Shown: positions 1-8,651, numbered from the stretch's first letter. The stretch is 64,000 nucleotides of DNA from Wolbachia endosymbiont (group B) of Gerris lacustris (GCF_964028355.1 NZ_OZ034761.1:1116001-1180000), one strand, 5' to 3'. The notes: generated by a model from the sequence alone, not told the origin. A program made the numbers and translations.

Positions 1-94
1 TCCTTTTTAGCATGAGAAAGCAAGTCTTTTTCTTTTTATTTCATACACTTTTACCTATTATTAATATAATATATGAGGATCTAAATATAAGTAT

Positions 95-1255
95 TTAACT
101 TATTAGAGATATTACTTGACTATTTTTCCAACTTCTGTGCAAATGTCTATGTTCGTGCCACTTCAGTACTCCTGGGTAAAATACTAAAATGTAATTTTCT
201 AATTCGTGTATCGAATCTTCTTTTCCTGAACTTCTATCATTTTCGCAACTAACGTGATATTCCGTTAAATTAGCTTTCGCAACCTTTTGATCAGTAAGAT
301 TCTTTGCTTCATATTCATAGCTGATATTAAATCTTTCCAAAATTGGTTTGTATTCCAAGTTCCATAGCTGATCAGAAAGTTTATCATTACCAAGGAAAAG
401 TGTGCCTCCTATCTCTTCTTGATAACAAAGAGGAAAACAGCTATTTATTTCTCCTAATTTCCAGCTATCTGACAGTACAATCTGTGCTTTGGCAAACTTT
501 ATTGGTGGTAGTAAACTCTGCGAAATAGAATATAGTGCTTTGACATTATACCACAGGTGACTTCGTTCATATATTCCACTGTAGTTTTTGGTATGTGGCT
601 CTGTTTCTTCAAGTATTGCAACATCTAGGCGATATAAATCATTGCTAAAACTTCTCTCATAATGATTTCGAAATGTACTAAAATTGAAAGTTGCATTTGC
701 TATTTTTAGTTTAAATGAATTTTTCCGACCAAAAGACAACATTGGCCCTTCTTTTTCAACTTTCACCCCTGAATAGTCTGATAGAAGATCTCCGAAAAAA
801 CTTTCGTCTAATATGAATCTTTGAGCATTGTAATAGTCATTAAAAATTCTCATTAGTCGCGATCTTGCTGGTAATGACAGCTTTGCCAATTCTACAACTG
901 CATCTACAAAAAAGTCATTTGGCACATCCTTTATTCCAATTTGCAGCTCAAAAAAATGTTTTCCAGGCGGTTCTTCAATAATTGTAATCTCATCTATATT
1001 TGCCCATTTTAGAGCTATTTTTAATGATGTTAGCGTTCCTCTAACTCTTTGAAATTTTACTCCTTCTGTTACAGCCTTTTTCTTATCCTTCACCCAGAAT
1101 AAAATTTCTTCTAATCCATATTCTTCTATTATCCATGGTAATGTTTCTTCTTTCAGGTTGAACTTAAACCCTCTTATACAGCTCGAATCTACTTTATAAT
1201 CTATTGCTTCAACTATTCTACGTTCTTGTTTTGTGGCATTAGGTGGTAGAAGCAT
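95..1255 (-). CDS. Phage tail protein I (baseplate, gpI-like)
   Basis: A 386-aa protein in the P2 gpI position, directly after gpJ. Its stop codon side faces the window edge and its start overlaps the gpJ stop by one base, which is typical of translationally coupled baseplate genes. The first ~90 residues (LLPPNATKQERRIVEA, then a helical stretch) resemble the N-terminal part of phage tail protein I, which caps the baseplate and connects to tail fibres. The rest is longer than P2 gpI (about 176 aa) and carries no motif I recognise; WO versions are known to be long. Assignment rests on gene order (V-PAAR-W-J-I) and partial N-terminal resemblance. Confidence 0.72.
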   Translation of the reverse strand: MLLPPNATKQERRIVEAIDYKVDSSCIRGFKFNLKEETLPWIIEEYGLEEILFWVKDKKKAVTEGVKFQRVRGTLTSLKIALKWANIDEITIIEEPPGKHFFELQIGIKDVPNDFFVDAVVELAKLSLPARSRLMRIFNDYYNAQRFILDESFFGDLLSDYSGVKVEKEGPMLSFGRKNSFKLKIANATFNFSTFRNHYERSFSNDLYRLDVAILEETEPHTKNYSGIYERSHLWYNVKALYSISQSLLPPIKFAKAQIVLSDSWKLGEINSCFPLCYQEEIGGTLFLGNDKLSDQLWNLEYKPILERFNISYEYEAKNLTDQKVAKANLTEYHVSCENDRSSGKEDSIHELENYILVFYPGVLKWHEHRHLHRSWKNSQVISLIS

Positions 1256-2055
1256 TAGTTTTTACCTATAAATTCAATATTCAAAGTTTTCAATATAGGA
1301 CATTCATTTCCTCTAATTACAACATCCTCTTTTGGCTCGATTAATTCTACGTTTTCTACTCCTTCCACAAACAAATTCGCTATTATCCAAGATTTTGTAA
1401 CATTCCATCCCAATCTTTTGCTTGCTTCAAACTTCTTGATGAACTGCTTCTTGATTTCTTCCTCTGATATTACAGGACTTACGCTCACTCTGCTGTGAAT
1501 ATCTATTTCCGTAATATTGCAACCTATCACTGTTACTGTATCGGTTAAAACCCTTATATCATCTCTAGTAACCTGCTTTTTTACAATTTCTAGTAGCTCT
1601 TCTGACACTATGCCAGTTGTTGTTGATAAGATTGAAATTTGTACTTTCCCTGGTATAGGTGATTCTACTAATGCATCTTTTACTCTACTATCTGCTGACA
1701 GTGCATGATATTTATAATATTCCTTACTTCCTCCTGTTGACCAACCTGCTATTTTTGCTTTTATTCTTTTTCTAAAATGTTCATCATCTTCTTCATTTTG
1801 CCTCTCTACTCCATAAAATTCAGCTAAAGAGTCAAGATCTTCTCCTGTTGCAAATTTAAGTAAATTACCCTTTACAGCTTCGTTTATCCTTTGTCTGAGT
1901 AAAAGTTCTCGCCATGCTGCTACCTCCAGAATCTTTATTGCTGGATCGGATTCTACTAACGCTGAAAAGGTTTCATCTCTACGCACTAACTCCTCCTTCA
2001 TTCTGGAAAAGATTTCCTCATAGCTTAGTTTTTCAATAATATTAGATGTCTGCAT
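1255..2055 (-). CDS. Baseplate assembly protein J (gpJ-like)
   Basis: A 266-aa protein matching the gpJ/Mu gp47 baseplate family. Visible family features are the N-terminal helical segment with LLRQRINEAVKG, then LDSLAEFYGV and the RKRIKAKI region, followed by a beta-rich middle part. gpJ forms the edge of the P2 baseplate wedge. It starts 2 bp after the gpW stop and overlaps the gpI start, so the genes form one operon. The length is close to P2 gpJ (302 aa). No frameshift is seen. Confidence 0.85.
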   Translation of the reverse strand: MQTSNIIEKLSYEEIFSRMKEELVRRDETFSALVESDPAIKILEVAAWRELLLRQRINEAVKGNLLKFATGEDLDSLAEFYGVERQNEEDDEHFRKRIKAKIAGWSTGGSKEYYKYHALSADSRVKDALVESPIPGKVQISILSTTTGIVSEELLEIVKKQVTRDDIRVLTDTVTVIGCNITEIDIHSRVSVSPVISEEEIKKQFIKKFEASKRLGWNVTKSWIIANLFVEGVENVELIEPKEDVVIRGNECPILKTLNIEFIGKN

Positions 2056-2057
2056 TT

Positions 2058-2393
2058 CTAAACAACTACTCCACTAATACCTATGAATTTGCCTTCTGAA
2101 AGATACATACCTTCAAGTACAAGAGTCATTTTTCCTTCTTTAGCTTCAGCAATCTTTACTTTTTCTAACTTAAATCTCTTCTCAAATTTCCCCAGTGCTT
2201 CTGCAGTTGCTGCATAGATTTCCAAAGTTAAATCTCTATTTATTGGCTTATCCACCAATTCAAATAATCTTGAGCCATAATCTCTCCTCATTATTCTACT
2301 GTTTACTGGAGTGGTCAGTATATCAATTATTGATTGCTTTAGATGCTCTATGCCTTCTAATATTTTTCCTGTTTTAGCATCCATACCCTTCAT
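2058..2393 (-). CDS. Baseplate wedge protein W (gpW/gp25-like)
   Basis: A 111-aa protein of the GPW/gp25 lysozyme-like baseplate family. The diagnostic core is IDILTTPVNSRIMRRDYGS followed by LFELVDKP, matching the conserved 'I..il.T..G.R.m.p.fG..l..l' pattern of gpW and T4 gp25. In P2-like phages the protein joins the baseplate wedge. It lies between PAAR and gpJ with 2-bp gaps. Length is normal for the family. Confidence 0.88.
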   Translation of the reverse strand: MKGMDAKTGKILEGIEHLKQSIIDILTTPVNSRIMRRDYGSRLFELVDKPINRDLTLEIYAATAEALGKFEKRFKLEKVKIAEAKEGKMTLVLEGMYLSEGKFIGISGVVV

Positions 2394-2395
2394 TT

Positions 2396-2650
2396 CTATT
2401 TTGCAAATACGCTTTCACTGCCTTTTATTACTTTAAATCCACAAGAGACAAGATCACCAACTCTTCCTATACTATAGCCATTTGCAAACACTGTTTTTGA
2501 TCCTTCAGTTAATACTCTACCTTCTGTAAAATTATCTCCTTTTCGGCAAACTGGCTTACCATTTACAAAAACATTGTTACTGCCACTAACACAAAAATGT
2601 AGTGTTGCTTCTGCACAATGATCTCCTACTCGCACAACCGATTTATTCAT
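2396..2650 (-). CDS. PAAR-domain tail spike tip protein
   Basis: A small protein of 84 aa with repeated glycine/valine beta-hairpin motifs (VRVGDHC, VFVNGKPVCRKGD, VFANGYSIGRVGD) typical of the PAAR fold, including spaced Cys/His residues that usually bind a metal at the tip. PAAR proteins sharpen the gpV spike used to puncture the host membrane. The gene lies immediately downstream of gpV (adjacent bases), which is the expected partner. Length is normal. Confidence 0.85.
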   Translation of the reverse strand: MNKSVVRVGDHCAEATLHFCVSGSNNVFVNGKPVCRKGDNFTEGRVLTEGSKTVFANGYSIGRVGDLVSCGFKVIKGSESVFAK

Positions 2651-3115
2651 TTAATTAAGGTTTATTTTATCTGCCTTCAATTTTATTCCACTTTTTGTCA
2701 TTTCTATTCTCGATCCCCCAGCTTTCAGTGTTATTTTGTCTACTACTTCAATCTCTAAATGATGCTTACCTTTATCATATGTAAACTTCGTCCCATCTTG
2801 AAATTTTATACTATTTATTTCTTTTTTATTCTCTGGTGCAGGGTATTTTTCCTGATATATTCCTGCTAACACCACTCCTAATGATAGTTCACCAAGAGGA
2901 GAAAATACCATAACCTGTCCATCAATATCTGGCGGAGACCAATCTCTATCTTTTCCTGCTTTACTCGTTATCCACGGCAACCAATCTGTTAAAAATTCTC
3001 CTATTTTAACTCTTACTTTTGCTTTTTCATAATCTATTTCTTTTACCACTCCTATACGAATAACGTTTGCTAGCTTCCTATTCAGCTCTGAAATCGCAAA
3101 ACTATGATCCAACAT
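2651..3115 (-). CDS. Baseplate assembly protein V (spike, gpV-like)
   Basis: A 154-aa protein with the gpV OB-fold pattern: VIRIGVVKEIDYEKAKVRVKIG, then LPWITSKAGKDRDWSPPDIDGQVMVF, GELSLGVVLAGIY, and a C-terminal beta-helix repeat (ITLKAGGSRIEM...GIKLKADKINLN). gpV is the membrane-piercing spike and docks the PAAR protein encoded next. The start overlaps the end of the preceding tail gene by 14 bp. Length is shorter than P2 gpV (211 aa) but all recognisable parts are present. Confidence 0.9.
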   Translation of the reverse strand: MLDHSFAISELNRKLANVIRIGVVKEIDYEKAKVRVKIGEFLTDWLPWITSKAGKDRDWSPPDIDGQVMVFSPLGELSLGVVLAGIYQEKYPAPENKKEINSIKFQDGTKFTYDKGKHHLEIEVVDKITLKAGGSRIEMTKSGIKLKADKINLN

Positions 3116-3578
3116 ATACGTTACCTATCTCTATAATATGCGGCTTAATTCCAGTTTCTGACCACACTGATTTACCAATATGTATCTCATGAACCCATTC
3201 AACCATCCACACTAAATATGCATCGAGCTCTGGTCTAAAGTCATCTCCTCCTCCTGATATAAATTCTCCTGGTGAAACATTTTTCATATTCCAAGTATTT
3301 TTATTTACTACTCTTGCAACTTCTGTGGCTAATGATCTCACAATTATTGAGGCATTCTCTACCGTGCTATCAATTACTATTCGTGCTTCAAATCTTGCTT
3401 TCAGCGCTAATTCTTCTGTTCCAGGATCATCTCCTTTTTCAAGACTGCTAAGTTCTACAAACACCGCTGGCGCTACTAATTCTTTTCTTATTGATGGATA
3501 AATTTCACAGGTTTGTATAATGGATATTTCTCTCTTCAGCGTAGTGCAGATTGCATTATGCAAATCCTTCCAATTCAT
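3102..3578 (-). CDS. Phage tail protein (tail completion-like)
   Basis: A 158-aa protein between gpZ and gpV, with one-base overlap to gpZ upstream and a 14-bp overlap to gpV downstream. The layout of a short N-terminal helix, then alternating beta segments, suits a tail terminator or minor tail protein. I do not recognise a diagnostic motif, so the role comes from position in the tail operon. Confidence 0.55.
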   Translation of the reverse strand: MNWKDLHNAICTTLKREISIIQTCEIYPSIRKELVAPAVFVELSSLEKGDDPGTEELALKARFEARIVIDSTVENASIIVRSLATEVARVVNKNTWNMKNVSPGEFISGGGDDFRPELDAYLVWMVEWVHEIHIGKSVWSETGIKPHIIEIGNVYVGS

Positions 3579-4075
3579 TATACTCTGTAGCTCAATTCAC
3601 GTTCAAAAAATTTTGTAAAGACTTCCTCAACCTCATAATTAACAAGATCTCTTATTACTTTTGATGCTTCTGGTTCCAATGGTAATTTAACCTCTTTTAT
3701 TGGTAGTGCTGCCCTTCCTTCACGTTTAAACATACCGCTATTTCCTTTTGGCATAACTGCTGCAAATCCTCCTATAAACTCATGCTTTCCTACTTTCGAT
3801 CCTCTTCTTGTTTTTTGCATTTTGCCAATTGTCGATGCTCTAATGTCATAGAGATTTGCTCTAATTAACACGTCTAATCTGCTAATTTTCGCCTTAAAAA
3901 TCCTTAATCTCTTTCTTATCAAACTTAATTTTATTCTCTTTTCCTCACTGATTTCCTTAGCTGCTTTTGATTTTAGCCATATTGCTGTTTTGTTTAATGC
4001 ACTCACTGTCGCTTTTTCCACTTTTTTCCTTTCAGCATCTATACTTTGTATAATACTACCGGTGTTAATACGCAT
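3578..4075 (-). CDS. Minor tail protein Z (gpZ-like)
   Basis: A 165-aa protein, rich in lysine and arginine, resembling the prophage minor tail protein Z family: N-terminal helix VSALNKTAIWLKSKAAKEIS, then a basic stretch and FIGGFAAVMPKGNSGMFKR. Proteins of this family act near the tail terminus during head-tail joining. It lies directly next to the head-tail joining gene (no gap) and overlaps the next tail gene by one base. Confidence 0.72.
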   Translation of the reverse strand: MRINTGSIIQSIDAERKKVEKATVSALNKTAIWLKSKAAKEISEEKRIKLSLIRKRLRIFKAKISRLDVLIRANLYDIRASTIGKMQKTRRGSKVGKHEFIGGFAAVMPKGNSGMFKREGRAALPIKEVKLPLEPEASKVIRDLVNYEVEEVFTKFFERELSYRV

Positions 4076-4381
4076 TTATACTCCTGACGCTCGAATTTTC
4101 CATACCATTCCTGAATTATCTTGCAGCGGTGGAGAATATACTTTATATTTACGGTCACCTATAACAAAAATATCTCCTACAATTGGCTGCAGTACATCAA
4201 ACGCACTTACTTCTAACGCTAAAGTTTCTTCCACAAATTGTCCTTCACCAATCTCGTATAATTTATCTGGCTGTTGCTTTAATACTTGTACCATGTATGA
4301 CTTATCCTTTGATTTATACAAAGCCACTTCTCCTAAATGGGAAAAACAATCTTCCAATAATCGCTTAATATTCTCTTGCAT
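4076..4381 (-). CDS. Phage head-tail joining protein
   Basis: A 101-aa protein located between the capsid fragment and gpZ. The segment FVIGDRKYKVYSPPLQDNSGMVWKIRA resembles the beta-rich core of short head-tail joining proteins (lambda FII/HK97 gp10 style), where 'v.g..Y.V......g....I.l' is typical. The role fits its position between capsid and tail genes. It is complete, while the capsid gene upstream is truncated. Confidence 0.55.
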   Translation of the reverse strand: MQENIKRLLEDCFSHLGEVALYKSKDKSYMVQVLKQQPDKLYEIGEGQFVEETLALEVSAFDVLQPIVGDIFVIGDRKYKVYSPPLQDNSGMVWKIRASGV

Positions 4382-4423
4382 ATTTCTTTTTGATATACTA
4401 ACCTTTATATGCTAAGAAAGCGC

Positions 4424-4476
4424 ATACCGGTAGAGTCGTTCTGTGCCTCACCACCTTGTAGTTACTCTACCAGTAT
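4424..4476. terminator. Imperfect hairpin behind the capsid fragment
   Basis: A 13-base inverted repeat (ATACCGGTAGAGT at 4424-4436 and ACTCTACCAGTAT at 4464-4476, one G-T pair) with a 27-base loop lies just after the capsid stop and before the next tail gene. It may be an RNA processing or attenuation structure between head and tail genes. There is no U-tract, so intrinsic termination is not supported. Confidence 0.35.
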
Positions 4477-4478
4477 TG

Positions 4479-4830
4479 TTATGCTGCAACAATTTTTGCT
4501 AGTATTCCTGGTCTGTGGCACATTGGTAATGGATTTGACTGCGTATGTAAATCAGTTCCTCTATCAAATCTTCTTGGCTCTTGTTTTGCATAAAGTGGCT
4601 GTCCTAGTGTGTTTACCGTCTCATTAAAATCTGCTGGCGCAAAATATGTTGTAAATGTGCTTGCTGTTCCTAGTGGAAAACAGTGCCCTGTATCTTTCTC
4701 AATGAATCTTCTCACGGTTCCTTCAGGATCAGTTGCTTGTCCTCTATATTCCTCAAATGTTATTCCACAAAACGTAAATCCTGACCTCATATCATTTCGA
4801 AGTGCTGCACCTTCTTGCCATCAACTATGT
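4479..4830 (-). pseudogene. Major capsid protein E, C-terminal fragment
   Basis: The 103 codons from 4790 down to 4479 match the C-terminal part of the lambda gpE-type major capsid family: FCGITFEEYRGQA, then FPLGTASTFTTYFAPADF and a terminal RPGILAKIVAA. A complete capsid protein is over 300 aa, so about two thirds are missing. In-frame capsid-like residues (QEGAALRND) continue upstream of the internal ATG to about 4825, where a stop interrupts, and nothing further upstream resembles capsid. The break lies just before the IS110 region, so an IS-associated deletion is likely. Confidence 0.75.
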
Positions 4831-4860
4831 TTTTTAAAATTTTTTGAATTTAGTCTCATT

Positions 4861-5042
4861 TGTTGATAATTTTGTATTTTTATTCAATTGAAAAATGTAT
4901 TTTGGCAACAAAAACCCTAGTTTATACAGAAAGAAATTTATATCAAACAGCAAGCACTGCTTAGATTTTATGGTTAACGAATATGTGCTTTAAATGTGTG
5001 TAGACGCACATATTCGTTAACCTATTTTCTATACAGATTTTT
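4861..5042. other. Non-coding 3' side of the IS110 element, with perfect hairpin
   Basis: No gene is seen here. It contains the hairpin at 4972-5022 and the downstream end of the IS110 element, whose exact boundary cannot be read because IS110 elements usually lack inverted repeats. Confidence 0.5.
4972..5022. terminator. Perfect 17-bp stem-loop behind the IS110 transposase
   Basis: GGTTAACGAATATGTGC at 4972-4988 is exactly complementary to 5006-5022, with a 17-base loop. It begins 21 bp downstream of the transposase stop. It could block read-through between the element and the phage tail genes, or be a structural part of the element end. Confidence 0.55.
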
Positions 5043-5987
5043 TTATTTCATATTAATTGCTTCTTTAAGTCTTGCATTGGCAATTACTATGATTTTTCGC
5101 ATTAGAGCTGTTATAGCTACCATCTTCTTTTTACCTCTACCAATAAGATCAGAATAAAAAGCACCAAGTGCAGATTTAGATCTTGCAGCAGCCATAGCAG
5201 CTGTGAAAAGCTTTGCACGAACATTGCTTCTACCACCTGTTATCCTTCGGTAACCAATAGTTTTACCGCTTTCTTTTGGATGTGGAGCAACTCCAGCAAG
5301 ACTTGCAACTTCTTTTTTGTTTAGGTGGCCAAGTTCTGGCATTAGACACACAAAAACTTGTGATAACTTGAGACCTATTCCTGGCACTGTTCTCAAGATC
5401 TTTTGACGCTTTTGTAACTCTGGATTTTTATCAATAATTCTTTGTATGGCATCGTTGAACTCATTTATCTGACTGGTAAAAAAGTCTATTGTTTTTTGGC
5501 AACTTTCCTTTATATAGTCGTTTTCAGGTGCTGCAAGCCTACATTTCTCTTGAGTTCTCATTTGTGTAATGTCATCACGACGTTGACAGAGTGCAACTAA
5601 GGCGGTTTGTTCTTTTGACATAGGCACAAATAGAGATAGAGCACTATAGCGTTCAAAACCATATTGAGCAAGGGCTCTTGCATCTGATTGATCTGTCTTT
5701 GCTAAAGTTCCATGTGATATGATAAAACTTTTTACTTTACGAGTATTAGCTCGATGTACAGCAACATTCTTATCAACAAGAAAATGTGCTAAGCCAAGCT
5801 CATATTTTCCAGTGTTTTCTAAAGTTACTAGAGAATTAGGTAGGATATCTGAAAATTTTTGAAACAACTGTTGCCAACCAGTAGCATCATTGTCAAACTT
5901 GATAGCGCTCCTTTGGTTATAAGCTGCAGCAACATTTTTAAATTTTCCGATATCAATGCCAATGAAATTTTGATAAGATGTAATCAT
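5043..5987 (-). CDS. IS110 family transposase (DEDD recombinase)
   Basis: A 314-aa IS110-type recombinase. The N-terminal RuvC-like DEDD domain is visible from IGIDIGKFKN (first Asp) through LENTGKYE (Glu) to DQSDARALAQYG (last acidic pair); the C-terminal Tnp domain carries VPGIGLKLSQVF and SLAGVAPHPKESGKT...YRRITGGRS, the region that holds the catalytic serine. Members of this family use a bridge RNA made from the element's own non-coding end to choose target and donor sites. Length is normal and the frame intact. An IS256 element sits 7 bp from the start codon, so the natural upstream promoter and RNA segment are separated from it. Confidence 0.88.
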   Translation of the reverse strand: MITSYQNFIGIDIGKFKNVAAAYNQRSAIKFDNDATGWQQLFQKFSDILPNSLVTLENTGKYELGLAHFLVDKNVAVHRANTRKVKSFIISHGTLAKTDQSDARALAQYGFERYSALSLFVPMSKEQTALVALCQRRDDITQMRTQEKCRLAAPENDYIKESCQKTIDFFTSQINEFNDAIQRIIDKNPELQKRQKILRTVPGIGLKLSQVFVCLMPELGHLNKKEVASLAGVAPHPKESGKTIGYRRITGGRSNVRAKLFTAAMAAARSKSALGAFYSDLIGRGKKKMVAITALMRKIIVIANARLKEAINMK

Positions 5988-5994
5988 AATAAAT

Positions 5995-7331
5995 GGGAAC
6001 GTTCAAAAAAGTGTGTCAAACCGAAAAAAAAGTAATAAATTGATATAAAAAATGGAGGTTTGATATGAGTCAAGCAAATAGAACTACTGGTTTGGTAGAT
6101 TATAAAGAATTAGAAACAAATATCCTGTCATCTATACGAGAAGGAAGACCATTGACAGGAAGAGATGGAGCATTAACACCGTTTATAAAAAGGTTGCTAG
6201 AGGCAAGTCTGGAAGGTGAAATAGAAAGCCACATGTCAGCTAAAAGTGAAGAAAATAACCGAAGAAATGGGAGAAATGCAAAAACTTTACGCACGAGTGC
6301 AGGTTCATTTGAGCTGCTAACACCAAGAGATAGGGAGGGAAACTTTGAACCGCAAATAGTCAAAAAAAGGCAAACGAGCCTACATCCAGAACTTGAAGCA
6401 AAGGTCTTAAGTACATACGCCAGTGGCATGGGATACAGAGACATAGCTTCACACGTTGAGGAAATATATGACCATAAAATATCAGCAGCAGAGATATCCA
6501 GTATTACTGATAAATTGCTACCAATAATCAATGAATGGCGCAGCCGTCCACTGCAATCAGTGTATCCAATAGTGTTCATGGATGGCATGTTTTTTAAGGT
6601 CAAGGAGGACGGACATTGCGTAAGTAAATGCATGTATAATATATTGGGTATAAATCAAAATGGCAGAAAAGAAGTATTAGGTTTTTATTTGGCTGAAAGT
6701 GAGGGAGCTAACTTCTGGTTGGGAGTTCTAAATGACCTCAAAGAAAGAGGAGTAGAAGATATTTTAATTGCCTGCATTGATGGACTAAAAAGCTTTCCTA
6801 CAGCTATAAATAGTGTATTTCCTAAAGCAGAAGTACAGCTATGTATAGTGCATCAGATAAGGAATTCACTGAAATATGTATCTAGCAAAGATGTAAAAGT
6901 TTTCATGAATGATTTGAAAAAAATATATCGTGCTTCAAGTAAAGAAATCGCTGAGAATTATTTGCTTGAGCTGGAAGAAAAATGGAGTGAAAAATATCCC
7001 TTAGTTACAAAATCGTGGCAAAACAATTGGGAAAATTTATCTAGTTATTTTAAGTATTCTGGGCCAGTTAGGAAGATGATTTACACCACCAATCCAATTG
7101 AGGGGTTGCATAGACAGATCAGAAAATTTACTAAAACTAAAGGTTCATTTACCAGTACAAATGCCTTGTACAAACAGGTATATTGTGCTATAAAAAAGGT
7201 AGAGCAAAAGTGGATTACTGCTTTGCCTAACTGGGCTTTAACTATGTCTCAACTTGATATCTTTTTTCCTGGCAGGTTAAAAATTGAGTTGAATTGAAAA
7301 TGCGGTTTGACACACTTTTTTGAACGTTCCC
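5995..7331 (+). mobile_element. IS256-family element, copy A1, with 8-bp target duplication
   Basis: A 1337-bp element with inverted ends GGGAACGTTC ... GAACGTTCCC that extend into AAAAAAGTGTGTCAAACCG. TAATAAAT occurs on both sides (5987-5994 and 7332-7339), an 8-bp target duplication typical of IS256. It was inserted into the IS110 element immediately upstream of that transposase's ATG. An identical-length copy (A2) lies at 29261-30597 in reverse orientation. Confidence 0.93.
6065..7297 (+). CDS. IS256 family (Mutator) transposase
   Basis: A 410-aa Mutator-type DDE transposase. Recognisable parts are the N-terminal GALTPFIKRLLEASLEGE, the conserved VFMDGMFFKV segment with the first catalytic Asp, ACIDGLKSFPTAINSVFPKAEVQLCIVHQIRNSL with the second Asp and the C/H motif, and TTNPIEGLHRQIRK with the last Glu. 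Length is normal and the frame open. The protein equals the one at 29295-30527 at every residue I compared, pointing to recent copying. A GGAGGTTTG site precedes the ATG. Confidence 0.95.
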   Translation: MSQANRTTGLVDYKELETNILSSIREGRPLTGRDGALTPFIKRLLEASLEGEIESHMSAKSEENNRRNGRNAKTLRTSAGSFELLTPRDREGNFEPQIVKKRQTSLHPELEAKVLSTYASGMGYRDIASHVEEIYDHKISAAEISSITDKLLPIINEWRSRPLQSVYPIVFMDGMFFKVKEDGHCVSKCMYNILGINQNGRKEVLGFYLAESEGANFWLGVLNDLKERGVEDILIACIDGLKSFPTAINSVFPKAEVQLCIVHQIRNSLKYVSSKDVKVFMNDLKKIYRASSKEIAENYLLELEEKWSEKYPLVTKSWQNNWENLSSYFKYSGPVRKMIYTTNPIEGLHRQIRKFTKTKGSFTSTNALYKQVYCAIKKVEQKWITALPNWALTMSQLDIFFPGRLKIELN

Positions 7332-7540
7332 TAATAAATAACCTCGATAGTTTAATTAATTTAAGATTGTAAACGGGTGCATACATATGTCCCATGCAAC
7401 TATTCAAACGTATCGAGAGATGGGGCTAGTTTACCTTGATGGCTACGGTTGTAATACCAACTTTCATTCGGTCGCACACGCCCGTGATAGCCCTATTCCT
7501 ATAGTGAGTAGGGTTATCTTTCCCTCTTATCTCTTTTATA
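7332..7540 (-). ncRNA. Candidate IS110 bridge RNA / 5' non-coding end
   Basis: About 200 bp upstream of the IS110 transposase, once the IS256 insertion is removed, holds no ORF on the minus strand, yet it belongs to the element: the next thing upstream is an XRE gene broken at about 7545. In IS110-group elements this segment encodes the bridge RNA. Short self-complementary blocks are present, for example CCTATTC..GAGTAGGG around 7494-7512. The fold was not computed and the boundaries are approximate. Confidence 0.4.
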
Positions 7541-7696
7541 TCACATTTTTAACTTACAATCTTCATAGCTGTTTACTTCTTGGTATGTTAAACCTATTTG
7601 ACTTGCTAATCCTATTTGAGTATGCCCTCGCATTAACCTACAATTTTCTATTCTTTGCCCTATTCCGTAACTAACATTGCTTGCAGAAACAAACAT
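7541..7696 (-). pseudogene. XRE regulator, N-terminal fragment cut by IS110
   Basis: An ORF of 51 codons with AGGAT before the ATG at 7696. Residues 9-42 (YGIGQRIENCRLMRGHTQ, then IGLASQIGLTYQEVNSYE) match the first helix-turn-helix of the WO XRE regulators found nearby. The match stops after SYEDC, where the IS110 non-coding end begins, so this is the 5' end of a third XRE gene that the element interrupted. Confidence 0.65.
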
Positions 7697-7745
7697 TTAT
7701 CCTCCATTTAAGAAAAAAACTTTATTGCTATAATTTTTTTACGAG

Positions 7746-8651
7746 CTATCCATCTAAAACCATATCAATAGATAAACCTACCGCTTGCAAAATAGTATCA
7801 ATAGAAATTCCCCCTTTTACTAGATCCTTTGCAACTTTAATCCTTTCTATCTCTCTCACTTTCTCCTCACAAATACGTATCCCTTCAAACAAAGATTTTA
7901 TTAGTGCATGACGTAGTTCTTGGCTCTCAATTTCTTTGTATTCTTTAATCAAATTCGGTAGCTCATTTTCCACTTTACTACCTTCATCTTCCTCTGTTAG
8001 TAGATCTGTAATACTAATCGATAATGTTTCTGCTATCTCATATAATTTTCCCAGTGGAGTAGCTACGCGTCCTTGTTCATAGTTGCTTATTTCGTCACGT
8101 GTTGTACTCATTTTCTCCGCTAAATCCTTTTGAGTATACTCTCTCACTAGTCTCCATTCCTTTATCTTTTTGCCTATTTGGTAGTAGATAGAACCAACTT
8201 TTTCTTCAACACATTCATCAGCAGACAGACCAATTATTTTTGCAACAATATCAACAGAAACTCCTGCTTTAACCAGACTCTTTGCAATTTTTATTTTTTC
8301 CGATTTTCTACTACTTTTCTCACTAACTTGGACAAATTTGGTTAGCAAACAAAACATCTTACGTAACTCCTGATCATTAATCTTTTTATATTCTCTTACT
8401 AGATTTAATATTTCTCCTTCATCTTCAAGACAGCTTTTTGATACAGGAATAAGATCCGTAATACTGATTGATAGTGCCTCAGTTATAGCATACAACCTTT
8501 CAATTGGAACTCTACGATTCCCTTTCTCATATTGCAATATCACCCAGTATTTTACACCAATTTTCTCTGCTAAATCTTTCTGAGTGTACCCTCGCTCTAA
8601 CCTCCAGCTTTTTAATTTTTCTCCCACTTTATAATCTAGACTTTTTTCCAC
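7746..8651 (-). CDS. XRE-family transcriptional regulator with two HTH domains
   Basis: A 301-aa regulator with two lambda-repressor-like HTH domains: residues ~9-65 (LKSWRLERGYTQKDLAEKIG) and ~150-215 (IKEWRLVREYTQKDLAEKMS). After each HTH follows a charged helix ending in a tail motif (IAKSLVKAGVSVDIVAKIIG; VAKDLVKGGISIDTILQAVG). Double-HTH XRE proteins are a hallmark of WO prophages and Wolbachia and are assumed to control phage gene expression. It is the last gene of cassette 1. Cassette 2 has only its first ~50 codons left, at 50889-51045. Confidence 0.85.
   Translation of the reverse strand: MEKSLDYKVGEKLKSWRLERGYTQKDLAEKIGVKYWVILQYEKGNRRVPIERLYAITEALSISITDLIPVSKSCLEDEGEILNLVREYKKINDQELRKMFCLLTKFVQVSEKSSRKSEKIKIAKSLVKAGVSVDIVAKIIGLSADECVEEKVGSIYYQIGKKIKEWRLVREYTQKDLAEKMSTTRDEISNYEQGRVATPLGKLYEIAETLSISITDLLTEEDEGSKVENELPNLIKEYKEIESQELRHALIKSLFEGIRICEEKVREIERIKVAKDLVKGGISIDTILQAVGLSIDMVLDG

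Noticed and set aside
4409..4866. Plus-strand ORFs of 72 and 85 aa
   Set aside because: They mirror the antisense of the capsid fragment and lie in the hairpin region; no ribosome site and no family resemblance.
7387..7911. Plus-strand ORFs of 95 and 76 aa
   Set aside because: They read antisense through the IS110 non-coding end and the XRE genes; residue composition is shadow-like.
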